Positions 23,448 through 35,365 are shown, numbered from the stretch's first letter. The stretch: 64,000 bases of DNA from Vigna angularis (GCF_016808095.1 NC_068979.1:18258501-18322500); one strand, 5' to 3'. The notes: generated by a model from the sequence alone, not told the origin. Numbers and translations are program-made.

Positions 23448-23740
23448 CATTATAGTGTATTATCGACGGCTATAATCCTTCGGAAACATTTAAAAGCCGT
23501 CTGTAATAAGTCATTATCGACGGCTTAACGACGGTCAGATGACCGTCGGTAAATCCCTTGTCGCTAACCATTACCGACGACCTTCGGTAATTATCGAAAG
23601 ACAAAAGCCTTCGATAATTACCGAAGGGCGAAAGCCTTCGATAATTACCGAAGGGCGAAAGCCTTCGATAATTATCTGCAATGTTTTTTTTTAGCTATTT
23701 TGGTTTAGTGTATTGTTGACAATCCATGCTTGAAAAATCA

Positions 23741-23744
<4 letters not shown>

Positions 23745-23803
<59 letters not shown>
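23745..23803. repeat. (AT)n microsatellite
   Basis: Pure dinucleotide run of about 59 bases just inside the CACTA-like element. Confidence 0.9.
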
Positions 23804-23806
<3 letters not shown>

Positions 23807-24249
23807 TGGGTCTGATTTCAAGTGAGAAAATGCATTGACACCACCTGCAATTATTTTGAATGAGTCACCTTAATTTTAACATCAGGTGAGAGAAAAATGA
23901 CTACCTTTTATCTATTTTTTACATGCAAAAAAAATAGAAACTATAATAATTTTTTAAAAAAGAAATAAAATGAGGATTTTTTTTTTAAATAACGTGGACA
24001 AATTCAAGACCATCATATGTATTAATCAATATGAGAAAGTCATAATGAACAACTTCAGAGATATGGAAGGATCTATTACAAGCTTTAGAGAGATAAAGGT
24101 CTTTCATCCAGATTTGAAGGTTAAAGGTGGCTATTTGGAAATAAGGTAAACAGTCTGGGGAGTGTTTGAGTAGTACATTTTCCTATTACTTTCAAGTGAA
24201 GTACAAAGAAAATGGATAATGGATACTAAGTGGAAAAATCCCTTTTTCT

Positions 24250-26530
24250 CTAGTCCCAAATCACCTGGAAGATAAGGGCGGGCAAAAACATCAAGACAGC
24301 CATCAGATGGTAGTATTTCCTCAAAAGAATTCTCTCAATCTTACTGATCTTGGAGATGTTATAGAATTGCAAAACAGAAACACAAATTATACACATCCAG
24401 TAAATACACATAGACAGCCTTTTGGATGGCTCCGAGAAAACAAAGGAAATCACCCTACAATGACATGTTTCAAACGTGAATATATAGTACTTTAACAAAA
24501 ATAGCTGCAGTTGTTTTATGCAAAATAATTTGAACATGAAACTACCATCAAAGTCATAATTGAATTTTAACAAGTCTGGATAAGGTTCTACTTGAATTGT
24601 CTGGAACTTTAAATCTAGTTCTATTAGATTCAGTTTCTGCTTTTAGTAACTTTTCTCCAAACAATCTAATGTGGATATGATATAGGAAGGCATAAAATTT
24701 AGCCTGCTTTTACAGTAGAAACAATCAATTATTACATTTGATTTGGAGTTGTGATGTAATGTGGACTTAGATATACTTGCCTGTAAAACTGAATGAACAT
24801 AGAACACAATTCTATGCCTTCTTGAATTCTCCTCTTTGATTGATAATCTAATTGCAAGTATACCAACATGCATCAAGAACCGCATTCGAAGCCCACAGGC
24901 TCTTTGTTTGATAGTCTTGGACTCATCTTAACCAATCACAGAAGAAAAAGAGTTAGCTTCAGAGACAGAACTCACATTTAATAAACAAAGGATTTAACTT
25001 GCAAGATTGGAAATTAGGCAAGAGGGAAAAAATGAATAGATTATGCAGCTAACTTTCTTCAATAAAAGTTCAGAATATGGAATTTGATGTGGTTAGTATC
25101 TTTGGTTCTTGAAGGGCTGCTTGTAATTTTCTGGTGCTCTTGTGATGAACCAACAAGGGGAAACATGATGAATACAAGAGAAGAATGAAAGAAGAAAGAA
25201 ATGAGCTTTTGCTGAACTCCCATTCTTTCAAGTGCAAACTCAAACTCAATCTCAATCTCAGACTCCAATTCCAAATTTTTACTTTTAACTCATACATATG
25301 CAAAGTCAATTTCATTTTTATTTCATAATTAATTATAACAAACCTACAGTTTCACAACCACACACTCTTGTCTATTCTTCTTCTGTTTTCTTCACATCAC
25401 CACCACACCGTGGCTCTCCTATTGAAACACATCACCCACACGTTACAGAAATAAAATAAGAAATCCTTCCACATGCATGCTCTTCCCACATGGTCAACCT
25501 ATTTTAACCCAATTCTTTCTCTTTTTCTTTTTCTTTTCTTTCTTCCTCGTAAAGCTTGTAGGACCATCCTTAACTCCTATTCTTAACTTTCTTATTTCTT
25601 CCACATTCTAAAAAGTTGCACAACCCTTACTTATGCACAGACCTGAAACCATTCATTCCTTTCTTTAACTCAAATAACCACTTTCTTTCTTTCCAATATC
25701 TCTCTCATATTCTTCTAAAACCAGCAGACCTAACCTCTTTTTTTCCTCTTCTCTCTTCTTCCACGTCTTACAACATTCACATTCTTCTTTTCTCCTTCAC
25801 CTACTTCCTTCATCACCAATACACCCTTATACTCTAAACCTCCTCACTCATCATTCAACTCATTCCCACGCTGCATTCTAACCTTTTTCTCTTGATCCTA
25901 TGAACATGTCACACACTGGGTTTACCGAATCCAAGAAGAGACCGAGAGTGGATCCCGTGTCTGCTTCTTTCCCAATAAATATACTCTCCTCATTCACACA
26001 ATCACATTTTACATATAAAAGTTCATCATATCAATGTCATTTATTCCCTCATGCATATTAATACATAAATCAATATAAACAAAGTCACTCTCATTACATA
26101 GAAATTTTCCAAACACGAGAGAAAACACAAAAAGCACCATAAAACATCCACCAAAAACTCATATTCATTTATGTAACCCATCATGCATTAGATATAACTT
26201 TGTTCTCCCCTTACCTGGACTTTTCTTGAGCTTGCTAACCACTTTAACCTCTTACGGTTTTGATGGTAAGAGCACTGTCGCTTCTCCCCTCTTGCTCGAT
26301 CAACCACTCTTCCACCAGCCTTCAACAAAAAACCTCAACCGGAGGACCAACCCTTCACGAAAATCCTCCAAAAGAGATCTCCTCACATATAGGGAAGGCC
26401 TTCTATGATAGCAGAGCACCGATCTCCTCCATGAACGACTTCGAGAACAAGAGTGATTACAAAGGGACGCGCTGGTTCAGATCTAAAGCCCCATCGGCGG
26501 TAGAGCCGAGAAACATGATAATCGCGAGAG
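24250..26530 (-). other. Interior of the CACTA-like element; possible acquired gene, unrecognised
   Basis: On the minus strand an ATG near 25220 opens MGVQQKLISFFFHSSLVFIM with a hydrophobic run that could be a signal peptide, ending at a stop near 25059. An in-frame upstream ATG at 25272-25274 extends it with a low-complexity E-rich stretch. Other minus frames (24643-24885 and 24250-24573) show no motif. On the + strand, 25,480-25,860 is a long CT-rich tract. The mix suggests captured 5' leader or promoter sequence, or a non-coding insert. I cannot name it. Confidence 0.2.
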
Positions 26531-27060
26531 TCACCTAATCGCGATCTTATCCCCTTCGCAGGCCGGCAGAGCCACCACAAAAACAGCCGTAGCGCGTCTT
26601 GCTACCTCCATCACCATCGCAATGCTATTCGCTCCAGATCTACCAACCTTCAGTGAGACTGTCGTTGCCGCCGCGTTCCGGACATCTCCCACGAACCCCG
26701 AAACCTGTGTCAACGAACCCAGCCGCAAAACCCCCAAATCGGCGTCAACCAACCCAGCCGCAAAACCACCAAACCGGCCTCAGCGAACCTAGGCTTAGAA
26801 CCCCCAAATCGTCATCTTCAATCCCAGCCAAAGAATCCCCAAACCAGTGTCAACCAACCAACCCTCACTTGTCCCAGAATCGCTCAATATTGAAGGGCAC
26901 ATTGGAGGGCACGAGCAAAATAGGGAAGGGAAGGGGAAGCTTCGGAGAAGAGAACAAAGGGGAGGGGAATTGGAGAATTTGGAGAAAACGACGAAGGGTA
27001 AAGAAAACGAAATTGGGGAACGAAAACTCCAATCTGAGACTTAATAAATTAGTGAGAACG
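26531..27060. other. GC-richer right interior of the CACTA-like element
   Basis: Contains repeated proline-rich text on the + strand (AACCCAGCCGCAAAACC.CC and CCCCAAATCG several times, about 26,690-26,860). A 179-codon frame is open there, but it reads as low-complexity repeat, not a protein family. It is comparable to the GC-rich subterminal or leader region of CACTA elements. Confidence 0.35.
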
Positions 27061-27158
27061 TTACTGACGGCATACAAGCCTTCGGTAATCATCTCAATAT
27101 GGAGGACTTCAAAGCCTTCGGTAATATACCGTTTGTAAATCGCGTTTTTCTAGTAGTG

Positions 27159-27609
27159 GAAAAGAATATGTTTTTGTATTTCTTCTTGTCATTGTCTATG
27201 GGAATATTTTTCTTTGGCTAAGTAAAGCAAGGAAAGATATCATTCTTTCACCATTTTCTAAGTGATGATGAGTGATTTGATCTCAATTTTTGTTAAACTT
27301 ATATATAGCGTGGCTCTTTCATCGGTTTCTCATATACTCAATCTCTCAGTCTGTCCCATAATCTTTTTGTAAGAATACATTTTTGTTCTCACCAGTTCTT
27401 CATAGCCACAATTTACCACAACATAATTTCTTTGCAAGACTATATCTTTTCTTTCACAATATTTTTTCTTACGAACTCCTATAATCTCCGACCTCTCTGT
27501 CGCTCAATTTTTTTTTTCAATTGCAAAAAGTATAATCCCCTTCATTAGATTTTCGTAGTCACTATTAAATCTCCCACCACTTCATCCCCTAATCTTTGCA
27601 GAAAAAAAA
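27159..27609. other. Upstream sequence of the resistance-gene relic
   Basis: AT- and CT-rich, without coding content. It probably contains the former promoter and 5' leader of the gene starting at 27610 (TATATATAG at about 27301, ATCTTTGCAG just before the ATG). Confidence 0.35.
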
Positions 27610-28672
27610 ATGTCTATTCGAACAAATCCCATGAAAGCAGTTCCTTTACTCTCGAAGCGTTTGAGGAAAGTTGAACAAGAAGCAAATTTGGACGATTTGA
27701 AGTCTGTGTTGATTAACATTAAGGATGTGTTTTCTTTGGTGAAGAAAAACGAAGAAGAACTCCTTGACACATTAGCCGAGGTGGATGGCTATATTCGCAA
27801 GTCCAACATACGTAGGTTGATGCATGAGAAGGAAAAACTTTGCCAGAAAATAATGGATTCAACTCAAAAGTTGCTGCCACGTGGTGCTATAGAAGCTACC
27901 AAGTCATGAAGCACACCATTTCAAGACGTGAATACAAAACTCCCTTCAAACCAACTTCAGAACATAGAAATGTACAAGGTAAATTACCAAAACCTTGGTC
28001 ATCTTTTTCATAAACGTGGCTTCTTGTCTCTCTTATCTTTCCCTAAAAATGCCATTACAAGTAAAAGAAATTTTATCACATGGTGGATGGGGATGGGTGA
28101 CTGAGAATGCCAAAGGGTATTGAGAAGTTGACTGAGCTTCAAGTACTAAAGTGACTTGTAATAGACAGTTCTAGTAAAACTCCTTACAGAATATCAGATC
28201 TTGAAAATTTGAAAAAACTAGAGCAACTTAGCATACGTTTTGGAAGTGAGGCTGTTATCCAAGATGGAGATTTTGAGAGCTTAAAAGCTTTATCAACTCT
28301 TCATCATCTCAAAATATCATGGGGTGTATCTACTGCAATGCACACTGATGTTAAGATAATTTTGCCTCCAAATTTGGAAAAGTTGCATGTTGAAGGTTTC
28401 CTGGACACAACTTTCCAGAATGGTTGATGCCTGACAAGCTACCCTTGTCACTGAAAGAGCTAAATATATCAGGAGGGAAACTAAACAATATGCATCATGG
28501 AAAAATTTATGACAAGCTCATCTGGTTGAAGATCTTACGTCTCAAGTACCCAAAACATTTGACTGTTGACTTAGCAAATTTGCAAATGTTGTTTCCTTCA
28601 TTATGGTATGTAGAAATAAAACATGTTTTAAACTATGCACTCTTTGAATGGAGAGATTATGAAAGGAGCTGA
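27610..28672 (+). pseudogene. Broken CC-NB-LRR resistance gene (RPP13-like protein 4 type)
   Basis: The ATG at 27610 opens 99 codons (MSIRTNPMKAVPLLSKRLRK.., rich in heptad-like K/E/L) that look like an N-terminal coiled-coil region. They end TAG or TGA after EATKS. A short block at 28017-28100 reads SLLSFPKNAIT and FITWWMGMG, the winged-helix part of an NB-ARC. From about 28109 come LRR sequences: GIEKLTELQVLK, stop, then ISDLENLKKLEQLSIRFGSE, HLKISWG and NLEKLHVEGF. A frame change near 28395-28425 joins to FPEWLMPDKLPLSLKELNIS and then to a terminal stop at 28672. The P-loop, kinase-2 and GLPL parts are missing. Intact relatives sense pathogen effectors in the cytoplasm or at the membrane; this copy, with at least one stop, one frameshift and the NB-ARC deletion, is a relic. 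Confidence 0.7.
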
Positions 28673-28878
28673 AAGTACCTCATGTTGTAATGCTATTTGC
28701 ACAATTGTATATAATTGTTTTCATATAATATCAACATTTAGAGAATGTCTAAGTTTTAGATATATTCAACCTGTTTTAAATGCATGATCCTATCTATACT
28801 TTTGTTTCATGTAAATTATTATAGTACATAATATTATCTCTCAAAAGTATATTTATACACGGGAAAGATCGTTATTGT

Positions 28879-28960
<82 letters not shown>

Positions 28961-28965
28961 TTTTC
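28673..28965. repeat. Spacer with a long (AT)n microsatellite (28881-28958)
   Basis: About 78 bases of uninterrupted AT directly abut the target site of the copia element (TTTTC at 28961-28965). The rest is the 3' flank of the resistance-gene relic. Confidence 0.85.
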
Positions 28966-29365
28966 TGTTAGTATTTTAAGGTTGTGAAAGGAGTAGTTGA
29001 TGGGATAGAGAAAATGTAGAGATAGTTGAATGTAGAAGTAGTAGTTGGAAGAAGTGTTGTAGTTGTCTTTAGTTGTAGTAGATGTTGGTTCATACAAATG
29101 ATAGATGTTGGTTCATACAAATGATAGATGTTGGCTACATACATCAAATGGTAGAGTTCATGGGTATTTATAGACCCATAGATTATTCTAGAACATACTA
29201 GCCACAACTTATGTGGAATGTTCTAGATTTTTACCTATGTAGAATATTCTTGATTTTTCTTCCTATCTTAGGTTTTTCTATAATATTCTAGAACTTGTAT
29301 TACATGTCAATTCTTCTATCTAAGGAGCTTCTACATTCTTCTAGAATTTGCATTACACTTTAATA
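28966..29365 (-). repeat. Copia 3' LTR (400 bp)
   Basis: Matches 33443-33819 except for a 23-bp tandem duplication near 29079-29124 (GTTCATACAAATGATAGATG repeated) and one base near the inner end. On the element strand it starts TATTAAAG and ends CTAACA, so the usual TG start reads TA in both LTRs. Confidence 0.95.
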
Positions 29366-32300
29366 CTCCTCCTTAATGCAAATTCGGTAACTCCAAGCAT
29401 TGTGCGCAGTAGTTCAAATCTTGGTCTTGGTAATGCCTTCGTAAATATATCTGCAATTTGGTCTTCTGTTGGACAGTACTCGAGTCGTATTTGTTTAGTT
29501 GTCTCTTCATCTCGAATGAAGTGATATTTAATGGCTATGTGTTTTGTTCTTTGATGATGGACTGGATTTTTTGCTATTGCTATTGCCGATTTGTTGTCGC
29601 AATAGATAATAGTTGGTCCAGCTTGTGGTTCACCCATTTCTTCAAGTATTCTTCGTAGCCATATTGCTTGACTTGTGGTTTCAGCAGCTGCTACATACTC
29701 TGCTTCTGCTGTTGATTGTGTCACGGTTGCTTGCTTCTTTGATGCCCAAGATAAAATACCCGATCCTAGTGAGAAAGCATATCCTGACGTACTCTTCATG
29801 TCGTCCACTGATCCTGCCCAATCACTATCTGTGTAGCCAATCATCCTTGAGTTAGTCACGGTTTTGTACCATATACCAAACTCCTTTGTGCCTTGTAGAT
29901 ATCTTAAAATTCTTTTTCCTACTCCATAATGAATCTGACTTGGGTTTTGCATGAATCTTGATAGAAGACTTGTAGCATACATAATGTCTAGTCGTGTGGC
30001 TGTGAGATAGAGAAGACTTCCAATTAAGCTTCTGTAGCATGATGCATCTACCTCTTGTGCTCCATCATCTTTTTGTAGCTTTTCGTTTACCACCAATGGA
30101 GTAGTGACAGGTTTACAACCATTCATCTTGAACTTCTTTAATAGAGCTTCAATATATTTCTTTTGAGAGATAAATATACCTTCCTTTTCTTGTTTCACCT
30201 CTATACCGAGGAAATAGTTCATCAAGCCAAGGTCGGTCATTTCAAATGTCTTCATCATGTCTTCTTTAAATTCTTTCATCATCTCTATATTGTTTCCTGT
30301 ATAGATAAGATCATCGACATATATAGAGACAATGAGATGGTACTGACCTTGTGCCTTAATATATAGTGTTGGCTCACTCTTGCTCCTCCTGAATCCTTGA
30401 TCGATGAAGTATTTATCAATCTTGCTATACCATGCTCGAGGAGCTTGCTTCAGGCCATATAATGCTTTTTTAAGTTTTAGTACTTTGCCTTCATTGCCTT
30501 TGTCGATGAAGCCCTGTGGTTGTTCAACATAAATCTCTTCTTCGAGTACCCCATTTAGAAAGGCTGACTTGACATCCAGTTGATAGATGTTCCATCCTTT
30601 TTGTGCTGCAAGAGCTATTAAAACTCTAATTGTATCTAAGCGAGCAACTGGAGCAAATGTCTCATTGTAGTCTATTCCTGGTTGCTGTGAGTAGCCTTTG
30701 GCAACCAATCTTGCTTTATGCTTTTGTATAGTTCCATCAGGATTGAGCTTTGTTTTATATATCCATTTGACTCCAATGATGTCTTTTCCATGAGGGCAAT
30801 TTACGAGTTCCCAAGTGTTATTCTTCTCAATCATTTTAATCTCTTCTTCCATAGCCTTGACCCATACTTCTTGCTTTGATGCTTCTTCATAACAGTTAGG
30901 CTCAATCATGGCCATATTGCAAGTTTCATATATGTCTACCAAAGATCTTACTCTTCTTGGACTAGATTCAGGTGAAGAATCTTGTTGTGGAGGTGGAGAA
31001 AGCATACCTGAAGTTTCTACCTCTTCTTGAGTTTCTTCTTGAGATTGTTGCACTGGAAGTAAAATGTTGCTTTTAACAACTTTTTCTTCTTTCCAATTCC
31101 AAGAAGCATTTTCGTCAACTTCAACATCTCGACTGATGATGAGCTTTTTCGTTTGTAGGTTGTAGACTCGATAGCCTTTTGATTGTGTGCTATATCCCAA
31201 GAATATTCCTCGTATAGTTTTGTCTTCAAGCTTGTGCCTCCTTTGATCAGGAACATGTATGTAGCAAATAGACCCAAATACTCGTAGGTGTTTAGCCGAT
31301 GGCTTTCTCCCACTCCAAGCTTCAATAGGAGTCTTGTCTTGGACTGCTTTAGTTGGACATCTGTTTAGAATATAAACTGCAGTGTAGACTGCTTCAGCCC
31401 AAAAAGTGTTAGGCATACTTTTCTCTTTCAGCATTGATCTTGCCATCTCCATAACTGTGCGATTCTTTCTCTCTGACATGCCATTTTGTTGTGGAGTATA
31501 TGCGACTGTAAGTTGTCGCTCTATGCCTTCATCTTCACAGAATTTGTCAAACTCGCGAGATGTGTACTCCTTGCCACGATCACTTCTAAGTATTTTTAGC
31601 TGTTTTCCACTTTGCTTCTCAACAAGGGCCTTGAATTTCTTGAATACTCCAAAAACTTCTGACTTTGCCTTTAAGAAATAGACCCATGTCATTCTAGAGA
31701 AGTCATCAATGAAGAGGATGAAATACCTGTTGTTATGATGTGAAGGTGTTCTCATCGGTCCGCAAACATCGGTATGAATCAACTCCAATAAGTCTTTTGC
31801 TCTCCATGCTTTGTCTGTCGAGAATGGTAATCGATGTTGTTTTCCAAGGAGACATCCTTCACATGATTCATTATTCTCCTTCAAGTATGGAAGATCTCTC
31901 ATCATGTTTTTCGTATATAGAAGCTTTAAGGCATGTGTGTTGAAGTGGCCAAATCTCCTATGCCAAAGCCATGAGTCATCAACTTCTACCTTCATGGCAA
32001 TATTAGTTCCAGGTTTGAAGCTTATAGGAAAGCTTCTATTTCTCTTCTCCATTTTTACTCGGCCAATTTCTATCATTTTATTGTCATAAATTTTGCATGT
32101 ATCTTTCTCAAAATGAAGAGAATATCCATTCTCCATCATTTGGCCAATACTTAAAAGATTTTCTTTAAGATTTGGAACTAGTAAAACGTCTTTGATGAAT
32201 TTAGTACCTTTCTTTGTCTCCACCATGACAGTTCCTTTGCCTCGAGACTCCACTGTGGTGCCATTTCCTAGTCGAACTTTGACATTGACAGATTTATCAA

Positions 32301-33336
32301 TGTCTTTGAAGATGCTTTGATCTTTCGCCATGTGATTGCTGCATCCACTATCCAAGTACCAACTTCCTTCTCTACTAGGAGATTCTTGATTGGCGTAGAA
32401 TAAGAGTTTCTCTTGATTATCTTCTTCCGCAAAGTTTGCTTGATGCTTATTTTTGTTACGACAATACTTTTCTATGTGACCAAATTTCTTGCAATAGTGG
32501 CATTGAGGTTTTCCATGATGCCAACAATCTTTTTCCAAGTGACTTGTCTTTTTACATATGCCACATGGAGGATATTTTTCTTGACGAGTCATAGAGAAGC
32601 TTCTAGGATTTTCTTTATTTCTAGAAATTTCTTCTCTACTTTTATCTCCTTCATATTCTTTATTCTGAGACCGTAATTTTAGTTTTGATTGAAAGGCATT
32701 TTCAACCGAGTCTTCTTCATGCCTTTTCAATCTTTGTTCATAAGCTTCAAGAGAGCCCATTAGTTGTGTGATTGACAATGTAGCCAAATCTTTTGTTTGT
32801 TCAATCGCGGTTGCGATTGCATCATACTTTTGGGGAATAGAAATTAAAATTTTCTCAACGATCGTTTTGTCAAGAATATTTTCCCCATAGGCTCTCATCT
32901 GACTAACTATTTCTTTTATTCTAGAATAGTAGTCTTTAATGGTCTCAGATTCTTTCATTCTTAATAATTCAAACTCTCGTCTTAGAGAATGAAGTTTAAT
33001 ATTGCGTACCTCGTCACTTCCTTGAAACTCCTCTTGTATTGTGTTCCAAGCTTGTTTTGCACTTGTGGCACCAATTAGCCTTGGAAAAATTGTGTCATCA
33101 ACTGCTTGTTGAAGAACAAATAAAGCCCTTGAATCCTTCTGCTTGTTTTCTTTCAACTCCTTCTTTTGAGCTGCAGTAAGAGTAGAGGTGTCTTTTGGAA
33201 TAGTGAATCCCTCTTCTATGATATCCCATAAATCTTGAGAGCGGAAGAATGTCTTCATTTTGACACTCCAAAAATCATAACTTTCTCCTTTGAAAATAGG
33301 TACTGGAATTGATGATGTTTGATTAGTAGTAGCCAT
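29353..33336 (-). CDS. Copia gag-pol polyprotein, 1327 codons
   Basis: The domains are complete and in copia order. Residues 1-250 are a UBN2-type gag. Two CCHC knuckles follow at about 258-292 ([14 protein letters not shown] and [14 protein letters not shown]). The aspartic protease is at DSG 329-331. The GAG-pre-integrase / HHCC zinc site is at about 459-495, and the integrase core has D523, D586 and E622, with the copia [11 protein letters not shown] motif. Reverse transcriptase covers about 850-1090 with YVDD at 1006-1009, and RNase H has D1170, E1211 and D1247. Integrase before RT defines Ty1/copia. No stop or frameshift is seen. The stop codon (29353-29355) lies 13 bases inside the 3' LTR, so the last residues depend on the LTR. 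The ATG at 33334-33336 ([10 protein letters not shown]) is about 90 bases inside the PBS, a normal start. It is expressed from the 5' LTR; the products act in cytoplasmic virus-like particles and the nucleus. The exact lineage within copia was not settled. Confidence 0.95.
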   Translation of the reverse strand: MATTNQTSSIPVPIFKGESYDFWSVKMKTFFRSQDLWDIIEEGFTIPKDTSTLTAAQKKELKENKQKDSRALFVLQQAVDDTIFPRLIGATSAKQAWNTIQEEFQGSDEVRNIKLHSLRREFELLRMKESETIKDYYSRIKEIVSQMRAYGENILDKTIVEKILISIPQKYDAIATAIEQTKDLATLSITQLMGSLEAYEQRLKRHEEDSVENAFQSKLKLRSQNKEYEGDKSREEISRNKENPRSFSMTRQEKYPPCGICKKTSHLEKDCWHHGKPQCHYCKKFGHIEKYCRNKNKHQANFAEEDNQEKLLFYANQESPSREGSWYLDSGCSNHMAKDQSIFKDIDKSVNVKVRLGNGTTVESRGKGTVMVETKKGTKFIKDVLLVPNLKENLLSIGQMMENGYSLHFEKDTCKIYDNKMIEIGRVKMEKRNRSFPISFKPGTNIAMKVEVDDSWLWHRRFGHFNTHALKLLYTKNMMRDLPYLKENNESCEGCLLGKQHRLPFSTDKAWRAKDLLELIHTDVCGPMRTPSHHNNRYFILFIDDFSRMTWVYFLKAKSEVFGVFKKFKALVEKQSGKQLKILRSDRGKEYTSREFDKFCEDEGIERQLTVAYTPQQNGMSERKNRTVMEMARSMLKEKSMPNTFWAEAVYTAVYILNRCPTKAVQDKTPIEAWSGRKPSAKHLRVFGSICYIHVPDQRRHKLEDKTIRGIFLGYSTQSKGYRVYNLQTKKLIISRDVEVDENASWNWKEEKVVKSNILLPVQQSQEETQEEVETSGMLSPPPQQDSSPESSPRRVRSLVDIYETCNMAMIEPNCYEEASKQEVWVKAMEEEIKMIEKNNTWELVNCPHGKDIIGVKWIYKTKLNPDGTIQKHKARLVAKGYSQQPGIDYNETFAPVARLDTIRVLIALAAQKGWNIYQLDVKSAFLNGVLEEEIYVEQPQGFIDKGNEGKVLKLKKALYGLKQAPRAWYSKIDKYFIDQGFRRSKSEPTLYIKAQGQYHLIVSIYVDDLIYTGNNIEMMKEFKEDMMKTFEMTDLGLMNYFLGIEVKQEKEGIFISQKKYIEALLKKFKMNGCKPVTTPLVVNEKLQKDDGAQEVDASCYRSLIGSLLYLTATRLDIMYATSLLSRFMQNPSQIHYGVGKRILRYLQGTKEFGIWYKTVTNSRMIGYTDSDWAGSVDDMKSTSGYAFSLGSGILSWASKKQATVTQSTAEAEYVAAAETTSQAIWLRRILEEMGEPQAGPTIIYCDNKSAIAIAKNPVHHQRTKHIAIKYHFIRDEETTKQIRLEYCPTEDQIADIFTKALPRPRFELLRTMLGVTEFALRRSIKV

Positions 33337-33429
33337 TGTTGAGAATATATTTGGGAGTAGTAGAATGAGTTATAGTTTTGTTTGAGGTAGTTGAAAATTT
33401 TATCTACGCCCAGTAGATGACCGAACGTA

Positions 33430-33441
33430 GCTCTGGTACCA
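33430..33441 (-). other. Copia primer-binding site (tRNA-iMet type)
   Basis: TGGTACCAGAGC on the minus strand, starting two bases inside the 5' LTR; canonical TGGTATCAGAGC differs at one base. Confidence 0.8.
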
Positions 33442-33442
33442 C

Positions 33443-33819
33443 TGTTAGTATTTTAAGGTTGTGAAAGGAGTAGTTGATGGGATAGAGAAAATGTAGAGAT
33501 AGTTGAATGTAGAAGTAGTAGTTGGAAGAAGTGTTGTAGTTGTCTTTAGTTGTAGTAGATGTTGGTTCATACAAATGATAGATGTTGGCTACATACATCA
33601 AATGGTAGAGTTCATGGGTATTTATAGACCCATAGATTATTCTAGAACATACTAGCCACAACTTATGTGGAATGTTCTAGATTTTTACCTATGTAGAATA
33701 TTCTTGATTTTTCTTCCTATCTTAGGTTTTTCTATAATATTCTAGAACTTGTATTACATGTCAATTCTTCTATCTAAGGAGCTTCTACATTCTTCTAGAA
33801 TTTGTATTACACTTTAATA
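33443..33819 (-). repeat. Copia 5' LTR (377 bp)
   Basis: Partner of 28966-29365. It lacks the 23-bp tandem duplication and is otherwise almost identical. Confidence 0.95.
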
Positions 33820-33824
33820 TTTTC

Positions 33825-34212
33825 GCATATAAAAAGATTATTATCGTACATATAATGATGTGAGACTTAGACTCACTTTAGTTCTATACAATCTCTCCTT
33901 CAAGGGTGAGTTCCTTCCACATTGGTACACTTCCCTTCCAGCGAAAACATTTTCAATTATGAGTATCTCTTTTCATACCGTCGTTCATCTTAACAGAACA
34001 CATTTACCTGGAACCCTTCGCTCTCAACCTAGAGCGACTGAGAGACCCTTGGAGGTTGTCTTAGGTGTTGGGAAGCTCTCTTACTCCTCCTTAACGGATT
34101 ACACGAAAAACACTAGAGGGGGGGTGGGGTTGTCGAGCTCTTGAAATCTTATTTTAAATAACCGTAGGCTCGACTTAATAGATTTTGTAGTAAGTGCTTT
34201 TAGCGTGCTATT

Positions 34213-34251
<39 letters not shown>

Positions 34252-34300
34252 TACATATATACATATATACATATATATATATACATATATACATATATAC

Positions 34301-34332
<32 letters not shown>

Positions 34333-35061
34333 GTATATATGTATATATGTATATATGTATATATATACCGAAGCGTTTTTTTTAAGAGCTTCCTTTATGA
34401 AAAATAGATCCTTTAGCTTAGAAGCTTCTTGTGTTTGAAAATAAAGCACGATTACAGGTTTTCACAAGAGAATCGTTTAGGTAAGAGAATAGATAATTGC
34501 ATAAGAGATTTTATACTGGTTCGTTTCAACTGAGCTACATCCAATCTCCTCCGCAGAGGGTTTCACTATAATCTTCACACAATTACAAAAGAGTATTAGC
34601 ACTACTCTTATTACTCAGCAATCTTTGTTGAGATTTCCTTTGAGTATTCGCACCACTCTTGGTACTTAGCAGCCTTAGTCGAGATTTTCTTTGAGTATTC
34701 ACACCACTCTGGGTACTTAGAAACCTTGCTAAGACTTCTCAACTCAAAAGAGTTCAGTTGTAAGTATTTTAATTATCTTTAGAATTGCAATCAATGATTA
34801 TTTACAAGTAGTTCAAACTATATCTCTCACAGAGAGAATTTGATTACAATTCAAAGTAGTCTAAACACTAGCAGATGTTTCTTTTTTCTCTCTTACAATC
34901 GTAAGCAATATGACATTGAAGCTCAAGAATGTCTCTTTCTCTTTTTCTCTTCTCTTCTTTTCAGCTCAAATGTATTCATTTTCTTGAGTTCTTTCTCTTC
35001 TTCTTTTCAAGATAGATATGTCATTGTAAGTTTTTCTTTTTTTATGCTTTTAAGCTATCTT
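33825..35061 (-). mobile_element. Copia-type LTR remnant, left part
   Basis: Contains CACTAGAGGGGGGGTGG (about 34110) and repeated TTTGAGTATTC.CACCACTCT / ACTTAGCA..CTT units (34600-34730), which I associate with legume SIRE/Maximus-like copia LTRs on the reverse strand (recalled, not searched). It is cut at 35061 by the CACTA element and resumes at 39917. The left boundary is undefined, and 33825-34100 may belong to a different repeat. An (AT)/(ACATAT) microsatellite occupies 34215-34370. Confidence 0.4.
34215..34370. repeat. (AT)n / (ATACATAT)n compound microsatellite
   Basis: About 155 bases of AT with regularly spaced C then G. The ACATAT half is followed by its ATGTAT mirror, so the run is also an inverted repeat. 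Open frames across it in several frames are artefacts. Confidence 0.92.
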
Positions 35062-35365
35062 CACTACAAGAAAAATCACAGTTACATACGGTCAAAATCC
35101 GTATATAACCTCCAAAATCCGTATATAAAATGATATTACATACGGATTATATACAGACAAAAATCCGTATATAAAACAAGCGTAGATAAGTTATATACGG
35201 ATATATCCGTATATAATTTACATACGGAAAAAATCCGTATATAATTTACATACGGAAAATCCGTATATAAAATCTGTATATAATTATATACGGAAAATCC
35301 GTATATAAAATCTGTATATAATTATATACGGAAAATCCGTATATACAATCCGTATATAATTTATG

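Larger units (their letters stand above)
23448..27158. mobile_element. CACTA-like element with degraded left end, about 3.7 kb
   Basis: The right end TTTTTCTAGTAGTG at 27158 is, on the minus strand, CACTACTAGAAAAA, a classic CACTA terminus. The left end is approximate (CATTATAGTG at 23448, one change from CACTA). CCTTCGGTAATTATCG-type repeats (GCCTTCGGTAAT, ACCGACGG, CCGTCGGTAA) fill 23460-23680 and recur at 27060-27130, as subterminal repeats do. The 3-bp flanks (AAA and GAA) do not match exactly. No transposase ORF is seen. The interior (24,000-26,950) is heterogeneous and probably contains acquired DNA. Confidence 0.55.
28966..33819 (-). mobile_element. Complete Ty1/copia LTR retrotransposon
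   Basis: The LTRs are 28966-29365 (3' LTR) and 33443-33819 (5' LTR) for this minus-strand element. TTTTC is duplicated exactly on both sides (28961-28965 and 33820-33824). Next to the 5' LTR is a primer-binding site, TGGTACCAGAGC on the minus strand (33430-33441), one mismatch from the initiator-tRNA-Met type. The polypurine tract AAGGAGGAG precedes the 3' LTR. One uninterrupted gag-pol frame fills the inside. By eye the LTRs differ by one substitution and one 23-bp tandem duplication, so the insertion is recent and the element may still be able to move. Confidence 0.95.

Noticed and set aside
26599..27138. 179-codon proline-rich frame
   Set aside because: Low-complexity repeated text near the right end of a CACTA-like element; no family pattern.
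31017..31325. Secondary frames inside the copia ORF (also 31406-32676 on the + strand)
   Set aside because: Shadows of the long gag-pol frame in other frames; no motif.
34099..34449. Open frames of repeated YIYIY on both strands
   Set aside because: Translations of an AT/ACATAT microsatellite.
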